From UBA7359 sp964523895 (GTDB taxonomy: Bacteria > Pseudomonadota > Gammaproteobacteria > Eutrophobiales > Eutrophobiaceae), in the NCBI GenBank assembly GCA_964523895.1, contig CAZGBJ010000011.1, forward strand, positions 1-64,000: DNA of 64,000 bases, read 5' to 3'. Below, one piece after another: positions 8,131-16,322 of this stretch (positions within the stretch are counted from its first letter, which is position 1; each line of letters starts with the position of its first letter). Position numbers and translations under genes: made by a program. A model generated the notes under the pieces. That model had not been told where the DNA came from. It did not search any database and was given only the letters and a program-made list of their open reading frames with translations.

Positions 8131-8760
8131 ATGTTTGTATATCATTTTTTAGATTCACACTACGGTCTTAATAATATAAAAGAACGTAGACTAAAAATTT
8201 CTCGAATAATGGAGCTGAACGATCTTTTTGAGTTTCTTGGTGTAGATTTATCTGATAGACAATTTCGAAAAGGTATGAAAGAGACAAAAGCAGAGTTATC
8301 AAAAACAAAAGGTCTCTTATGTTTCAGTAAAACCTGGAAGAATCCACTGCTTTGGGGACACTACGCAGATAAACATAAGGGTATTTGTCTGGGGTTTGAA
8401 ATATCAGATGATATTCTCGAGAAGATTAATTATGTAAAAGCAAGATTGAAACGTCCCACTGTTCTTAATGAAAATTTTATGAAGAAAGTATTGTTTACAA
8501 AATTTGAACATTGGAAATATGAGCAAGAATATCGTGTATATATAGAGTTAGAAGAAGAAATCGACGGTATTTATTATGCTGAATTTTCCGACCAAGTTTG
8601 CTTAAAACAAGTAATCGTTGGAGATCAGTCTGACATTACACGTAAGCAAGTTATAGATGTGCTGGGAAATTTAGTTGAAGAAGTAGAGATGTTTAAGGCT
8701 AGAGCAGGATTCAAAGAATTTGAAGTGGTGAGAAACATAAATAAGAATATGTGGATCTAA
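8131..8760 (+). CDS. DUF2971 family protein
   Basis: A 209-residue cytoplasmic protein matching the DUF2971 pattern: CFSKTWKNPLLWGHYADKHKGICLGFE in the centre and the later HWKYEQEYRVY motif. The family's biochemical function is unknown to me. The gene is AT-rich and alone between lysA and a methyltransferase gene. It is bounded on both sides by related palindromic modules in inverted orientation, which suggests acquisition as a mobile unit. The ATG has only a weak AGG upstream. Confidence 0.8.
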   Translation: MFVYHFLDSHYGLNNIKERRLKISRIMELNDLFEFLGVDLSDRQFRKGMKETKAELSKTKGLLCFSKTWKNPLLWGHYADKHKGICLGFEISDDILEKINYVKARLKRPTVLNENFMKKVLFTKFEHWKYEQEYRVYIELEEEIDGIYYAEFSDQVCLKQVIVGDQSDITRKQVIDVLGNLVEEVEMFKARAGFKEFEVVRNINKNMWI

Positions 8761-8812
8761 TGAATTACTCATTGAGATATTTACTGCTTGTACTCTATTA
8801 GCTGTCGAATTG

Positions 8813-9003
8813 TTACTTTCCGTGATGTCTTGCCGAGTTATGCAATATTGATAGGGGAAAACAGACAGGACGTCTGTTTTAGCGCATTCATTCAGGGACG
8901 AATGTATGCGCGACGCGTAATCGATATTGCATAACTCGGGAACCCGTAGGGCAAGGCATCAGGAAAAAGACTTTTTGGTTACTTTTTTGTCTGAAAAAGT
9001 GAC
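8813..9003. repeat. palindromic repeat cluster, right of the DUF2971 gene
   Basis: Outer arms CCGAGTTATGCAATAT (8833-8848) and its exact complement (8924-8939) enclose two smaller hairpins: AAAACAGAC/GTCTGTTTT (8858-8880) and GCGCATTCATTC/GAATGTATGCGC (8882-8911). Beyond the arms, GATGTCTTGCC near 8824 pairs with GGCAAGGCATC (8950-8960). The reverse complement of 8941-9003 aligns with 7765-7830 (CACTTTT, AAAAGT, CTTTT, then CCTACGG). Confidence 0.7.
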
Positions 9004-9067
9004 ACGCTATCAAGCGTAAACAAATCTAAAATTAAACCAAGAAATTAAATTCAATTGAAAACAAAAT

Positions 9068-9727
9068 ATGCAACGTATTCTTGAACCAGAATTAATGTCC
9101 GATGAAGAACAGGCCATTGCTTATGCAAATGCAGATTTTGAAGAACCGCATAATCATTTTATTGAATTGTTAAAAGAATCAGTGGGTGATGGCCTTCCTG
9201 ACTCTGGAGTGGCTCTTGATCTAGGCTGTGGTGCAGCAGATATTAGTATTCGTTTTGCCAAGGCTTTTCCGAATTATCAAATTGATGGAATAGATGGTTC
9301 TTCCGCAATGTTGACGGAAGGAGAGAAGGCAGTTAATGAATCGGGTCTGTTAGAACGAATTAATTTTATTCAAGCCAATTTACAGGATACAAATTTAGCG
9401 AGTAAAAATTATACTGTTATTTTTTGTAATGCAATGTTGCATCATTTGCATGATCCTTCTGTGCTTTGGAATTTAATTAAAACAGCAGCAGATAACCCGT
9501 CAGTTTTTGTTATGGACTTGATGCGCCCTGAGTCAGATAAGCAGGTCGATGCGTTAGTAGAAGAATATGCCGAGAATGAGCCTGATATCTTGAAAAGAGA
9601 TTTTAGAAATTCGTTAAAAGCAGCGTTCACACCAGATGAAGTGGTTTCTCAATTAAGTTCTGCGGGACTTAATGAACTTGATGTTTCGGTTGTTTCTGAT
9701 CGGCATTTTATTATCTTTAGACAGTAA
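9068..9727 (+). CDS. class I SAM-dependent methyltransferase
   Basis: A 219-residue soluble methyltransferase. Motif I is LDLGCGAADIS, the acidic loop is DGIDGSSAML, and motif IV is VIFCNAMLHHL. A late helical region with TPDEVVSQLSSAG resembles small-molecule methyltransferases of the Methyltransf_25/12 type. The substrate is unknown. It is monocistronic, between the DUF2971 patch and a shared terminator facing the glutamine synthetase. Confidence 0.8.
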   Translation: MQRILEPELMSDEEQAIAYANADFEEPHNHFIELLKESVGDGLPDSGVALDLGCGAADISIRFAKAFPNYQIDGIDGSSAMLTEGEKAVNESGLLERINFIQANLQDTNLASKNYTVIFCNAMLHHLHDPSVLWNLIKTAADNPSVFVMDLMRPESDKQVDALVEEYAENEPDILKRDFRNSLKAAFTPDEVVSQLSSAGLNELDVSVVSDRHFIIFRQ

Positions 9728-9762
9728 AAAGCCGGAATCAGTTACCTGATCCCGGCTTTGTT
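9728..9762. terminator. bidirectional intrinsic terminator
   Basis: AAAGCCGGAATCAG (9728-9741) pairs with CTGATCCCGGCTTT (9746-9759), one mismatch, with a four-base loop, followed by GTTT. The minus-strand side ends in an A-rich run. It lies between convergent genes and can serve both the methyltransferase and glnA transcripts. Confidence 0.8.
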
Positions 9763-9781
9763 TACTTCACTTAATCTTTAT

Positions 9782-10789
9782 TTAGCCAGCTTCTTTCGTT
9801 GTTTTAACGATTGCAGCTGCAACTTTATAAGGATCAGCATTTGATGAAGGACGACGATCTTCCAAACGACCTATCCAGCCATCTTCAAGTGTAGTGATTG
9901 GTATACGAATCGATGCACCGCGATCTGATACACCATAACTGAACTCATCTATAGATTGAGTTTCATGTAAACCCGTCAGGCGTTGATCGTTGTCTGCACC
10001 ATAAACATCAATGTGACGTTTTATATTCTTACCAAATTGCTCACAAATTTTGGTGAAGGTTTCTTCTTTTCCAGATTCACGCATTGCGCCGTTTGAAAAG
10101 TTAGCGTGCATACCTGAACCATTCCAGTCGGTATCACCAAGTGGTTTTGGATGCCATTCAATGGCTAAACCATATTTTTCAGCAGTACGTTCAAGAATGT
10201 ATCTTGCTAACCAGGTTTCATCACCGGCACGTTTAGCGCTTTTTGCGAATACTTGAAATTCCCATTGGCCGGCAGCAACTTCGCCATTAATACCTTCAAC
10301 GTTAAGACCCGCTTCAAGGCAGAGATCGAGATGATCTTCAATCACTTCACGCCCGTAGGCATTATTTGCGCCTACTGAACAGTAGTAGGGGCCTTGTGGG
10401 CGTGGGTAACCGGCATGTGGGAAGCCAGGGGGTAAATTAGTTGCTGGATCCCATAGGAAATATTCTTGTTCAAAACCAAACCAGAAATCGTCGTCATCAT
10501 CGTCGATAGTGGCGCGTCCGTTAGACTCATGTGCTGTTCCATCGGAATTCAGAACTTCGGTCATTACCAAAAAGCCATTTCTTCGATCTGGATCCGGAAT
10601 GACAGCAACTGGTTTGAGTAGGCAATCTGAAGCGTTACCTTCAGCTTGCTCGGTAGAGCTTCCATCGAAACACCACATCGGACAATCTTCTAATTTCCCG
10701 CTGAAATCAGATTTCACCAGGGTCTTACTTCTCAGGCTTTGGGTTGGTTTGTACCCATCTAGCCATATATATTCCAACTTACTTTTCAT
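9782..10789 (-). CDS. glutamine synthetase type II (eukaryote-like)
   Basis: It condenses glutamate and ammonia to glutamine using ATP. The 335 residues match the short GSII form, not the roughly 470-residue GSI usual in gammaproteobacteria. Signatures: N-terminal beta-grasp with WCFDGSSTEQA, FGFEQEYFLWD (catalytic Glu), INGEVAAGQWEFQV, NGSGMHANFSNG (ATP binding) and RGASIRIP. There is no GSI adenylylation loop, so control is probably transcriptional; a sigma-54 promoter and NtrC-like sites lie upstream. Only a distant GGGAG precedes the ATG. Confidence 0.95.
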   Translation of the reverse strand: MKSKLEYIWLDGYKPTQSLRSKTLVKSDFSGKLEDCPMWCFDGSSTEQAEGNASDCLLKPVAVIPDPDRRNGFLVMTEVLNSDGTAHESNGRATIDDDDDDFWFGFEQEYFLWDPATNLPPGFPHAGYPRPQGPYYCSVGANNAYGREVIEDHLDLCLEAGLNVEGINGEVAAGQWEFQVFAKSAKRAGDETWLARYILERTAEKYGLAIEWHPKPLGDTDWNGSGMHANFSNGAMRESGKEETFTKICEQFGKNIKRHIDVYGADNDQRLTGLHETQSIDEFSYGVSDRGASIRIPITTLEDGWIGRLEDRRPSSNADPYKVAAAIVKTTKEAG

Positions 10790-10858
10790 GATTTATTAGT
10801 CTCCCACCCTTTTTATATGTTAATTACTGGACGTAACCCTATTCGTAGAACCTTGAAA

Positions 10859-10875
10859 TTGCAATATGTGTTCCA
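10859..10875 (-). promoter_or_regulatory. sigma-54 (RpoN) promoter of glutamine synthetase
   Basis: On the minus strand this reads TGGAACACATATTGCAA. GG (-24) and GC (-12) have the obligatory spacing of the TGGCACG-N4-TTGCA consensus, and TTGCA is exact. Initiation is expected near 10849, giving a leader of about 60 bases. NtrC-type sites lie upstream at the right range. Confidence 0.8.
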
Positions 10876-11036
10876 ATTTTGGGCAATTAATCCAACCGTT
10901 GTTTTACGTATATTTTGGAAAATATTCAATGACTAATTTTTCCTTAAAATTAAGGATTTATAAGGTTTTTAGCTAAATTTTAAAACAGTAATCATGCGAG
11001 TATCTGGATAATGTTTATATTTAGCTATTTAAACAA

Positions 11037-11053
11037 TGCACAATTATAGTGCA
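11037..11053. promoter_or_regulatory. NtrC enhancer site 1
   Basis: TGCACAATTATAGTGCA matches the NtrC palindrome TGCAC-N7-GTGCA in both half-sites. Its centre lies about 196 bases upstream of the predicted GSII start of transcription and 42 bases (about four helical turns) from site 2, so both dimers would face the same side of the helix. Confidence 0.75.
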
Positions 11054-11078
11054 AATCAGGCTTTTGAGGGTTAATTTT

Positions 11079-11095
11079 TGCTAAATATTGGTGCA
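11079..11095. promoter_or_regulatory. NtrC enhancer site 2
   Basis: TGCTAAATATTGGTGCA has a perfect right half (TTGGTGCA) and a weak left half (TGC). It sits just downstream of the kinase stop codon and pairs with site 1. The weaker half suggests cooperative binding, which is inference. Confidence 0.6.
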
Positions 11096-11108
11096 AAGAT
11101 TAATAGTG

Positions 11109-12062
11109 TTAGCTCCAATCCTCTTCCAGAAGTCGAATTAGCTCGGAGCAACTTTGTATTCTTTGCTCCATAGGCTTGGCAATACATCGCATAGTGACAT
11201 CTTCGAGCAAGTCTGGAACGTGAATTTGTGTCAGAGTTGATGGTTTTGGTGGTGTCTCGTTCAAGGTTTGTTGAATAAGCTTATCGACAGTTTCTTCTAT
11301 AGAAGGAGGGCGGCCTGCCAGTATTTCGAACAACACCGTACCGAGGCTATAGATGTCTGTTCTATAGTCGATATCTGGATTTTTTTGAATTTGCTCAGGT
11401 GACATATAAGAAACAGTGCCCTGTAGCTGTTCTAAATCGGTGAACGAGGATACTTTCTTTTTTGATATTGTTCTTGGCTTCTCAATGACTTCTTCACTAC
11501 TACCGTCCGGGTTCCATACTTTTGCCAAACCCCAGTCCATTAGCAGTACTTCACCATAGGGCCCAACCAAAATATTTTCCGGTTTTATGTCACGATGAAT
11601 GACTCGATGGCTATGTGCATATTCTAATGCATGGGCGACTTGAATAATGACATTAATTAATTGTTTCAGATCATAACGTTCACGATAGTCTAAAACTTCA
11701 CGTAAGGTATAGCCGTGCACAAGTTTCATAGTGAAGTAATAATGACCATTTAGTTCTCGTCCTAGCTCATACATAGGCACAGTATTGGGGTGTTGTAGTA
11801 AGGCACTCACACGTGCTTCTCGCAAGAAACGTTTTTGTTCTATCGGATCATCATTAAATTCAGGGCGTAGTTTCTTATAGCAAACTGTTCGTGACAGGTG
11901 CAGGTCTTTGCAAGATTGGATAATTGCTTTTCCACCTTTAGCGATAGTCTTGAAATAAGCGTAACGTGTATTTTGATTGAGCTTGAGTGGCAGTTCCTTA
12001 TCCGTATTCTCCAAATAGACTATGGCGTATTCATCACTTGGTGGTTCCGGGAAACTCGTCAT
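11109..12062 (-). CDS. soluble Ser/Thr protein kinase
   Basis: A 317-residue Hanks-type kinase with no transmembrane or sensor domain. Visible are the ATP-anchoring Lys in VCYKKL, the catalytic loop HRDIKPENIL, DWG in place of DFG (seen in several bacterial kinases), and MSPEQ with the DIYSLGTVLFEIL segment. The Gly-rich loop is degenerate (AKGGKAIIQ). The N-terminal 30 residues are unique. It lies directly upstream of the GSII gene on the same strand, with the NtrC-like sites in between. A role in nitrogen control is only suggested by place. Confidence 0.87.
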   Translation of the reverse strand: MTSFPEPPSDEYAIVYLENTDKELPLKLNQNTRYAYFKTIAKGGKAIIQSCKDLHLSRTVCYKKLRPEFNDDPIEQKRFLREARVSALLQHPNTVPMYELGRELNGHYYFTMKLVHGYTLREVLDYRERYDLKQLINVIIQVAHALEYAHSHRVIHRDIKPENILVGPYGEVLLMDWGLAKVWNPDGSSEEVIEKPRTISKKKVSSFTDLEQLQGTVSYMSPEQIQKNPDIDYRTDIYSLGTVLFEILAGRPPSIEETVDKLIQQTLNETPPKPSTLTQIHVPDLLEDVTMRCIAKPMEQRIQSCSELIRLLEEDWS

Positions 12063-12239
12063 ATGTTTAGTACCTTATAAATTCACCTGTATAGTAATCC
12101 ATTTTATAATGAACCAAGATTATTTAAATTAATATCTTTCCCCAACAAATATTATGGGTCCCTTGGTCTATGAATTTAGTTATGTGCATACATGCTGCAC
12201 AAGAGCATATTTTTATATGTTAACTATATCTCATTACGA

Positions 12240-12257
12240 ACAGTTTTTTTGAACTGT
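12240..12257. promoter_or_regulatory. inverted repeat upstream of the DUF4124 genes
   Basis: ACAGTT and AACTGT flank six bases, 28 bases before the ATG at 12285. The form suits an operator in the divergent kinase/DUF4124 region. No regulator can be named. A second symmetrical pair, TGTGCA and TGCACA, lies near 12183-12201 but has the half-sites in the opposite order to NtrC sites. Confidence 0.25.
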
Positions 12258-12284
12258 ACGACACTAGTGCTAGTCTATATCAAT

Positions 12285-12872
12285 ATGAAATTATTATTAA
12301 TTTTGAACCTTGTATTTATTAGTTCCGTTTATGCAGAGACAGTGTACAAAACAGTCGATGCTGAAGGTAATATTATCTTTTCCGATGTACCTACTGATGG
12401 AGCAGAAGTATTAGAGATTGAGAAAGCGCAGACGGTCAATATTCCTGAAGTAAAGCGATCTGAATATCGACCTGTTACAAAGTTAATACCAGACAAGATT
12501 GAATATACCAGGCTTGTTATTACTAGCCCTGAGAATGACGCTACAATTCGTAGTAATGCAGGCAATGTTAGTATCAATGTTGCGATAGAACCTGTGCTGT
12601 TTGAAGATGATTTATTGGTGTTATTTGTGGACGGAAAAGAAGTTGGCTCTGGAAAGTCTTTACTATTTTCATTGTCGAATCTGGATCGAGGCACACATAC
12701 GGTAGATGTTGCAGTAAAAAACGAGAAGGATGAATTTTTAAAGCGTTCGGCCAAGCTTGTTTTCCATCTTCGAAAAGAGTCTAAATTGTTCCAAAAACCG
12801 GCGATTGATACTACAATAACAACAACGCCAACCGCGGAAAACACGGTTCCACCTCCCGTTCCGTTACCATAA
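12285..12872 (+). CDS. exported DUF4124 protein
   Basis: A 195-residue periplasmic protein. From ATG 12285 (MKLLLILNLVF) a signal peptide ends at VYA-ETVYK; I rejected an earlier in-frame start because it buries this signal. The DUF4124 hallmark follows: VYKTVDAEGNIIFSDVP. A later domain (LVITSPENDATIRSNAGNVS to RGTHTVDVAV) looks Ig/beta-sandwich-like, and the tail is Pro-rich. Members are common upstream of ntrBC in gammaproteobacteria; function unknown. Its paralogue follows 22 bases on. Confidence 0.88.
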   Translation: MKLLLILNLVFISSVYAETVYKTVDAEGNIIFSDVPTDGAEVLEIEKAQTVNIPEVKRSEYRPVTKLIPDKIEYTRLVITSPENDATIRSNAGNVSINVAIEPVLFEDDLLVLFVDGKEVGSGKSLLFSLSNLDRGTHTVDVAVKNEKDEFLKRSAKLVFHLRKESKLFQKPAIDTTITTTPTAENTVPPPVPLP

Positions 12873-12894
12873 ATGTATTGAGAGAGTTAAACGA

Positions 12895-13398
12895 ATGCGA
12901 TTAATACTATCTTCATTACTTGCTTTCTTTGTGTGTTGCCTAGCTGCAGAAACTGTTTATAAAACAGTGGATGATGACGGTAATATTATTTTTACCGATA
13001 AACCTTCTAATAATTCTGAAGAGGTAAAACTCCAGGAATTACAGACAATAGATAATCCTAACCCGGCTCCAATTCGTTCTACGCCTAAGCCAAAGCAAGC
13101 TAATGAAGACGAAGGTTCTCTTTATAAAACATTCTTTGTTGCTAATCCGGCAAATGATTCAGGTATTAGAAGTAATAACGGTAGTGTTAGTATTTCAGTT
13201 TCTCTCGAGCCGTCTTTACGTACAGGCCATAAAATTATAATTTTAATGGATGGCAAGGAAGTTGGTTCTGGCACCAGCGTTTCATTGCAGAATGTCGATC
13301 GCGGTACACACAATATCAGTGCCAGTGTTGTCGATGGATCTGGAAAAAAATTGATTTCAACTTCGAGTACCTTCTCGCTACTTCGAGCCAGCCAATAA
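12895..13398 (+). CDS. exported DUF4124 protein (second copy)
   Basis: A 167-residue paralogue of the preceding protein. A signal peptide (LLAFFVCCLAA) precedes ETVYKTVDDDGNIIFTDKPS. The second domain keeps the same landmarks: NDSGIRSNNGSVSIS, DGKEVGSGTS and DRGTHNISASV. The two genes are a tandem duplication, and the linker between the domains is shorter here. Probably periplasmic; role unknown. About 180 bases separate it from ntrB. Confidence 0.87.
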   Translation: MRLILSSLLAFFVCCLAAETVYKTVDDDGNIIFTDKPSNNSEEVKLQELQTIDNPNPAPIRSTPKPKQANEDEGSLYKTFFVANPANDSGIRSNNGSVSISVSLEPSLRTGHKIIILMDGKEVGSGTSVSLQNVDRGTHNISASVVDGSGKKLISTSSTFSLLRASQ

Positions 13399-13577
13399 GT
13401 TTTTAAATTCTCCACAGACTCAAAATACCTTTCTGTAGCGTCAGATCATTTTCAATGCAACTGGTCTGCTTTTTGCTCAAGTCATAAGATAAAAAATAAT
13501 TAATTTTTATTTAATCTGTAAGTCATTGTTTTTATTTAAATAAAATATGACGATATATTATAAGCAAAGGTGGAAGC

Positions 13578-14684
13578 ATGAAAAATGCACTAAAAAAGTG
13601 CAATAATGAGCAGACTATGGGTTTATCAAATGAAACGTCAGCACGGATCGTTGAACATCTGGCAACGGCTGTTCTGTTATTTGATAAAGATCTACATCTT
13701 CTTCGTATTAATAGTGCAGGTGAAGGATTGTTATCAATCAGTAATAAGCGAGTATCAGGAATGACGCCTAGACAAATTTGGCCAAATTCATCATTTTTCT
13801 ACGAGTCCATACAACGTGCTCTTTTTTCTGAAACTACATGCATCGAACGAGGTGTAGATTTGCATCTAAACAATGATCAGATAATTAAAGTGGATTGTAT
13901 GATTACGCCAGTCATGGTGAATGAAGTAGCAGAAGAAATTCTGGTGGAACTGGTTGATGCAGATGCATTTGTTCGTGTTATGCAGGAAGAAAATCAACAA
14001 ACGGTGCAGGAAGCTGCGAAAGAATCAGTGCAGGGCATGGCGCATGAAATAAGAAATCCTTTAGGTGGAATCCGTGGTGCTGCCCAGTTATTGGAACGGG
14101 AACTGGATAAAGAGGATTTGCTTGAATACACTCAAATCATAATTAATGAATCTGATCGTTTAAGAAATTTTGTTGATCGTATGCTTACGACAAGCAATCA
14201 TCCCGCGAAATCAGATATGAATATTCATGAAGTTCTTGAGTATGTTATTTCCGTAGTTCGTGCCGAGAATTCACACCCTCTGAATTTCAGTAAAGATTAC
14301 GACCCAAGCATTCCTGATATCAATGCAGACCGAGAGCAAATTATACAGGCTGTACTAAACCTGATTCGTAATGCCGTTCAAGCAATTGATGATGACGGCA
14401 CAATTACATTAAGGACACGCATTCAACGCCAGATGACAATCCAGCATCGATTGAACAGGCACATTATTGAACTCGATATTATTGATGATGGCCCTGGTGT
14501 TCCACTTGAAATCGAAGCAGGCGCATTTTATCCGTTGGTAACAGGTCGTGCAGAAGGTACTGGACTTGGTTTATCAATTGCCCAACAACTCATTCAATCT
14601 CATGGCGGCTTAATTAACTATGAACGAAAAGACAGTAGTACCCATTTCAGCATCTTACTCCCCATGGAACAGAGCGATGACTGA
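13578..14684 (+). CDS. ntrB: nitrogen regulation sensor kinase NtrB
   Basis: A cytoplasmic histidine kinase of 368 residues (GlnL). An N-terminal PAS domain (about 20-125) is followed by the HisKA motif AHEIRNPLGGIRGAAQLLE with phospho-acceptor His156, then a HATPase with the N box (LIRNAVQAIDD), G1 (DDGPGVP) and G2 (GTGLGLSIAQQ). It phosphorylates NtrC when glutamine is low and is normally restrained by PII, which is not encoded here. The ATG has AGGTGG in front. It overlaps ntrC by eight bases. Confidence 0.95.
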   Translation: MKNALKKCNNEQTMGLSNETSARIVEHLATAVLLFDKDLHLLRINSAGEGLLSISNKRVSGMTPRQIWPNSSFFYESIQRALFSETTCIERGVDLHLNNDQIIKVDCMITPVMVNEVAEEILVELVDADAFVRVMQEENQQTVQEAAKESVQGMAHEIRNPLGGIRGAAQLLERELDKEDLLEYTQIIINESDRLRNFVDRMLTTSNHPAKSDMNIHEVLEYVISVVRAENSHPLNFSKDYDPSIPDINADREQIIQAVLNLIRNAVQAIDDDGTITLRTRIQRQMTIQHRLNRHIIELDIIDDGPGVPLEIEAGAFYPLVTGRAEGTGLGLSIAQQLIQSHGGLINYERKDSSTHFSILLPMEQSDD

Positions 14685-16080
14685 TCAACAGAAAGTATGG
14701 ATAGTTGATGATGATAAATCTATCCGTTGGGTTTTAGAGAAAGCTTTACAAAAAACGGATGTTGATATTCAAAGTTTCTCCAATCCTGATGAAGTATTAA
14801 AAAAGATACGCCAAGAAGAACCGGATGTCATTATTTCTGATATCCGTATGCCTGGCATGGATGGCATCTCATTACTGGAACAAATTAAACAACAGTCCCC
14901 GGATATCCCGGTTATTATTATGACGGCGTATTCTGATCTTGATCGGGCAGTGTCTGCATTTCAAGGTGGCGCATTTGAATATTTGTCAAAACCGTTTGAT
15001 GTTGATGAAGTTGTGGGTCTGGTTAAACGTGCTATTACGCATAAGCAAAAAAATAGTGACGGCCCTGTTACAGAAACGTCAGAGGTAAGTACTGCGATTA
15101 TTGGTTCGGCACCTGCAATGCAAGAAGTGTTTAAAGCGATAGGTCGGCTTTCCAGTTCAAATCTTACCGTATTAATTACCGGTGAAACAGGCACAGGGAA
15201 AGAATTGGTAGCAAGTGCATTACATGAACATAGTCCGAGATCAAAATCTCCTTTCATTGCCATTAATACCGCGGCGATACCGAAAGATTTGCTTGAATCG
15301 GAATTGTTTGGTCATGAGAAAGGTGCTTTCACCGGCGCGGCGGCACGACATCTGGGTCGTTTTGAACAGGCAGATGGAGGCACATTGTTCCTCGATGAAA
15401 TTGGAGATATGCCAGCAGATCTACAAACGCGCTTGTTGCGTATTCTTTCCCAGGGCGAGTTTTATCGTGTCGGTGGGCTTACATCGATCAAGGTAGATGT
15501 GCGCGTAATTGCTGCAACACACCAAAACCTGGAACAGTTGGTTAAAGAAGGGAAGTTTCGTGAAGATTTATTACACCGGTTAAATGTAATAAGAGTGCAT
15601 GTTCCTTCTTTAAAAGAAAGAAAAACAGATATTGTTGAGTTGACTAAACATTTTCTCAAGCTGGCTGCTGCCGAATTAGCTGAAGAAACCAAACAATTAT
15701 TGCCTGAGACGGAGACTTATCTTGCAAATTTGCCCTGGCCTGGAAATGTAAGGCAGCTTGAAAATTTTTGTCGTTGGGTAACAGTAATGGCATCGGGTGG
15801 AGAAATTCATATTGATGATCTTCCTCCCGAGTTAAGACAAGATGCAGATGTCATTGAAGTCTCTGACGAGTGGGAATCCATTTTTCGACATTGGGCTGAA
15901 TCCAGCTTATTACAAGGTGAGTCGGAATTACTTCGGAATGCGGTACCTCGATTCGAAACGATTCTAATTGAAGAAGCGCTAAAAAAATCAGGTGGTCGCC
16001 GTCAGGATGCGGCAAAACTTTTAGGTTGGGGAAGAAACACATTAACACGAAAGATCAAACAGCTTGGACTTGATCTATAA
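14677..16080 (+). CDS. ntrC: nitrogen response regulator NtrC
   Basis: A sigma-54 activator of 467 residues (GlnG). The receiver domain has phospho-acceptor Asp55 (ISDIRMPGMDG). The AAA+ domain has Walker A (GETGTGKE), the sigma-54-contacting GAFTGA loop and Walker B (GGTLFLDEIGDM). A Fis-type helix-turn-helix ends the protein (GRRQDAAKLLGWGRNTLTRKI). I chose ATG 14677 (MTDQQKVWIVDDD), which restores family length. The sigma-54 promoter and sites before GSII are its likely target. Confidence 0.96.
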   Translation: MTDQQKVWIVDDDKSIRWVLEKALQKTDVDIQSFSNPDEVLKKIRQEEPDVIISDIRMPGMDGISLLEQIKQQSPDIPVIIMTAYSDLDRAVSAFQGGAFEYLSKPFDVDEVVGLVKRAITHKQKNSDGPVTETSEVSTAIIGSAPAMQEVFKAIGRLSSSNLTVLITGETGTGKELVASALHEHSPRSKSPFIAINTAAIPKDLLESELFGHEKGAFTGAAARHLGRFEQADGGTLFLDEIGDMPADLQTRLLRILSQGEFYRVGGLTSIKVDVRVIAATHQNLEQLVKEGKFREDLLHRLNVIRVHVPSLKERKTDIVELTKHFLKLAAAELAEETKQLLPETETYLANLPWPGNVRQLENFCRWVTVMASGGEIHIDDLPPELRQDADVIEVSDEWESIFRHWAESSLLQGESELLRNAVPRFETILIEEALKKSGGRRQDAAKLLGWGRNTLTRKIKQLGLDL

Positions 16081-16108
16081 GTTGGTGTTTAACTGGATTT
16101 TTAAAGGC

Positions 16109-16310
16109 TAGCCACGGAGGGCACGGAGTACACAGAGGAATTCTATCTATAGTATTGAACAACTTGATAAGATTTACGTTACAGAAAGGTGTCTGAATTG
16201 GTCAAATTTGATTTTAAACAATAGAAACCAAAAATATTATTTTGTATTATTTCACTTAATTACTAATAAACTCAAGACTCTCTCTGTGTTCTCCAGGCCC
16301 TCTGTGGCTA
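16109..16310. repeat. GCCACAGAG-type inverted repeat, copy 1
   Basis: The left arm TAGCCACGGAGGGCACGGAG (continuing with TACACAGAGG) and the right arm 16279-16310 (CTCTCTGTGTTCTCC, then CTCTGTGGCTA) form terminal inverted repeats around about 140 AT-rich bases with no gene. It lies between convergent ntrC and hemB. The same arms bound the GxxExxY element at 34613-35108. Confidence 0.75.
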
Positions 16311-16322
16311 ATTATTTTTAAA

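Noticed and set aside
12183..12201. TGTGCA-N7-TGCACA as a third NtrC site
   Set aside because: The half-sites are in the reverse order to the NtrC palindrome and no sigma-54 promoter lies downstream.
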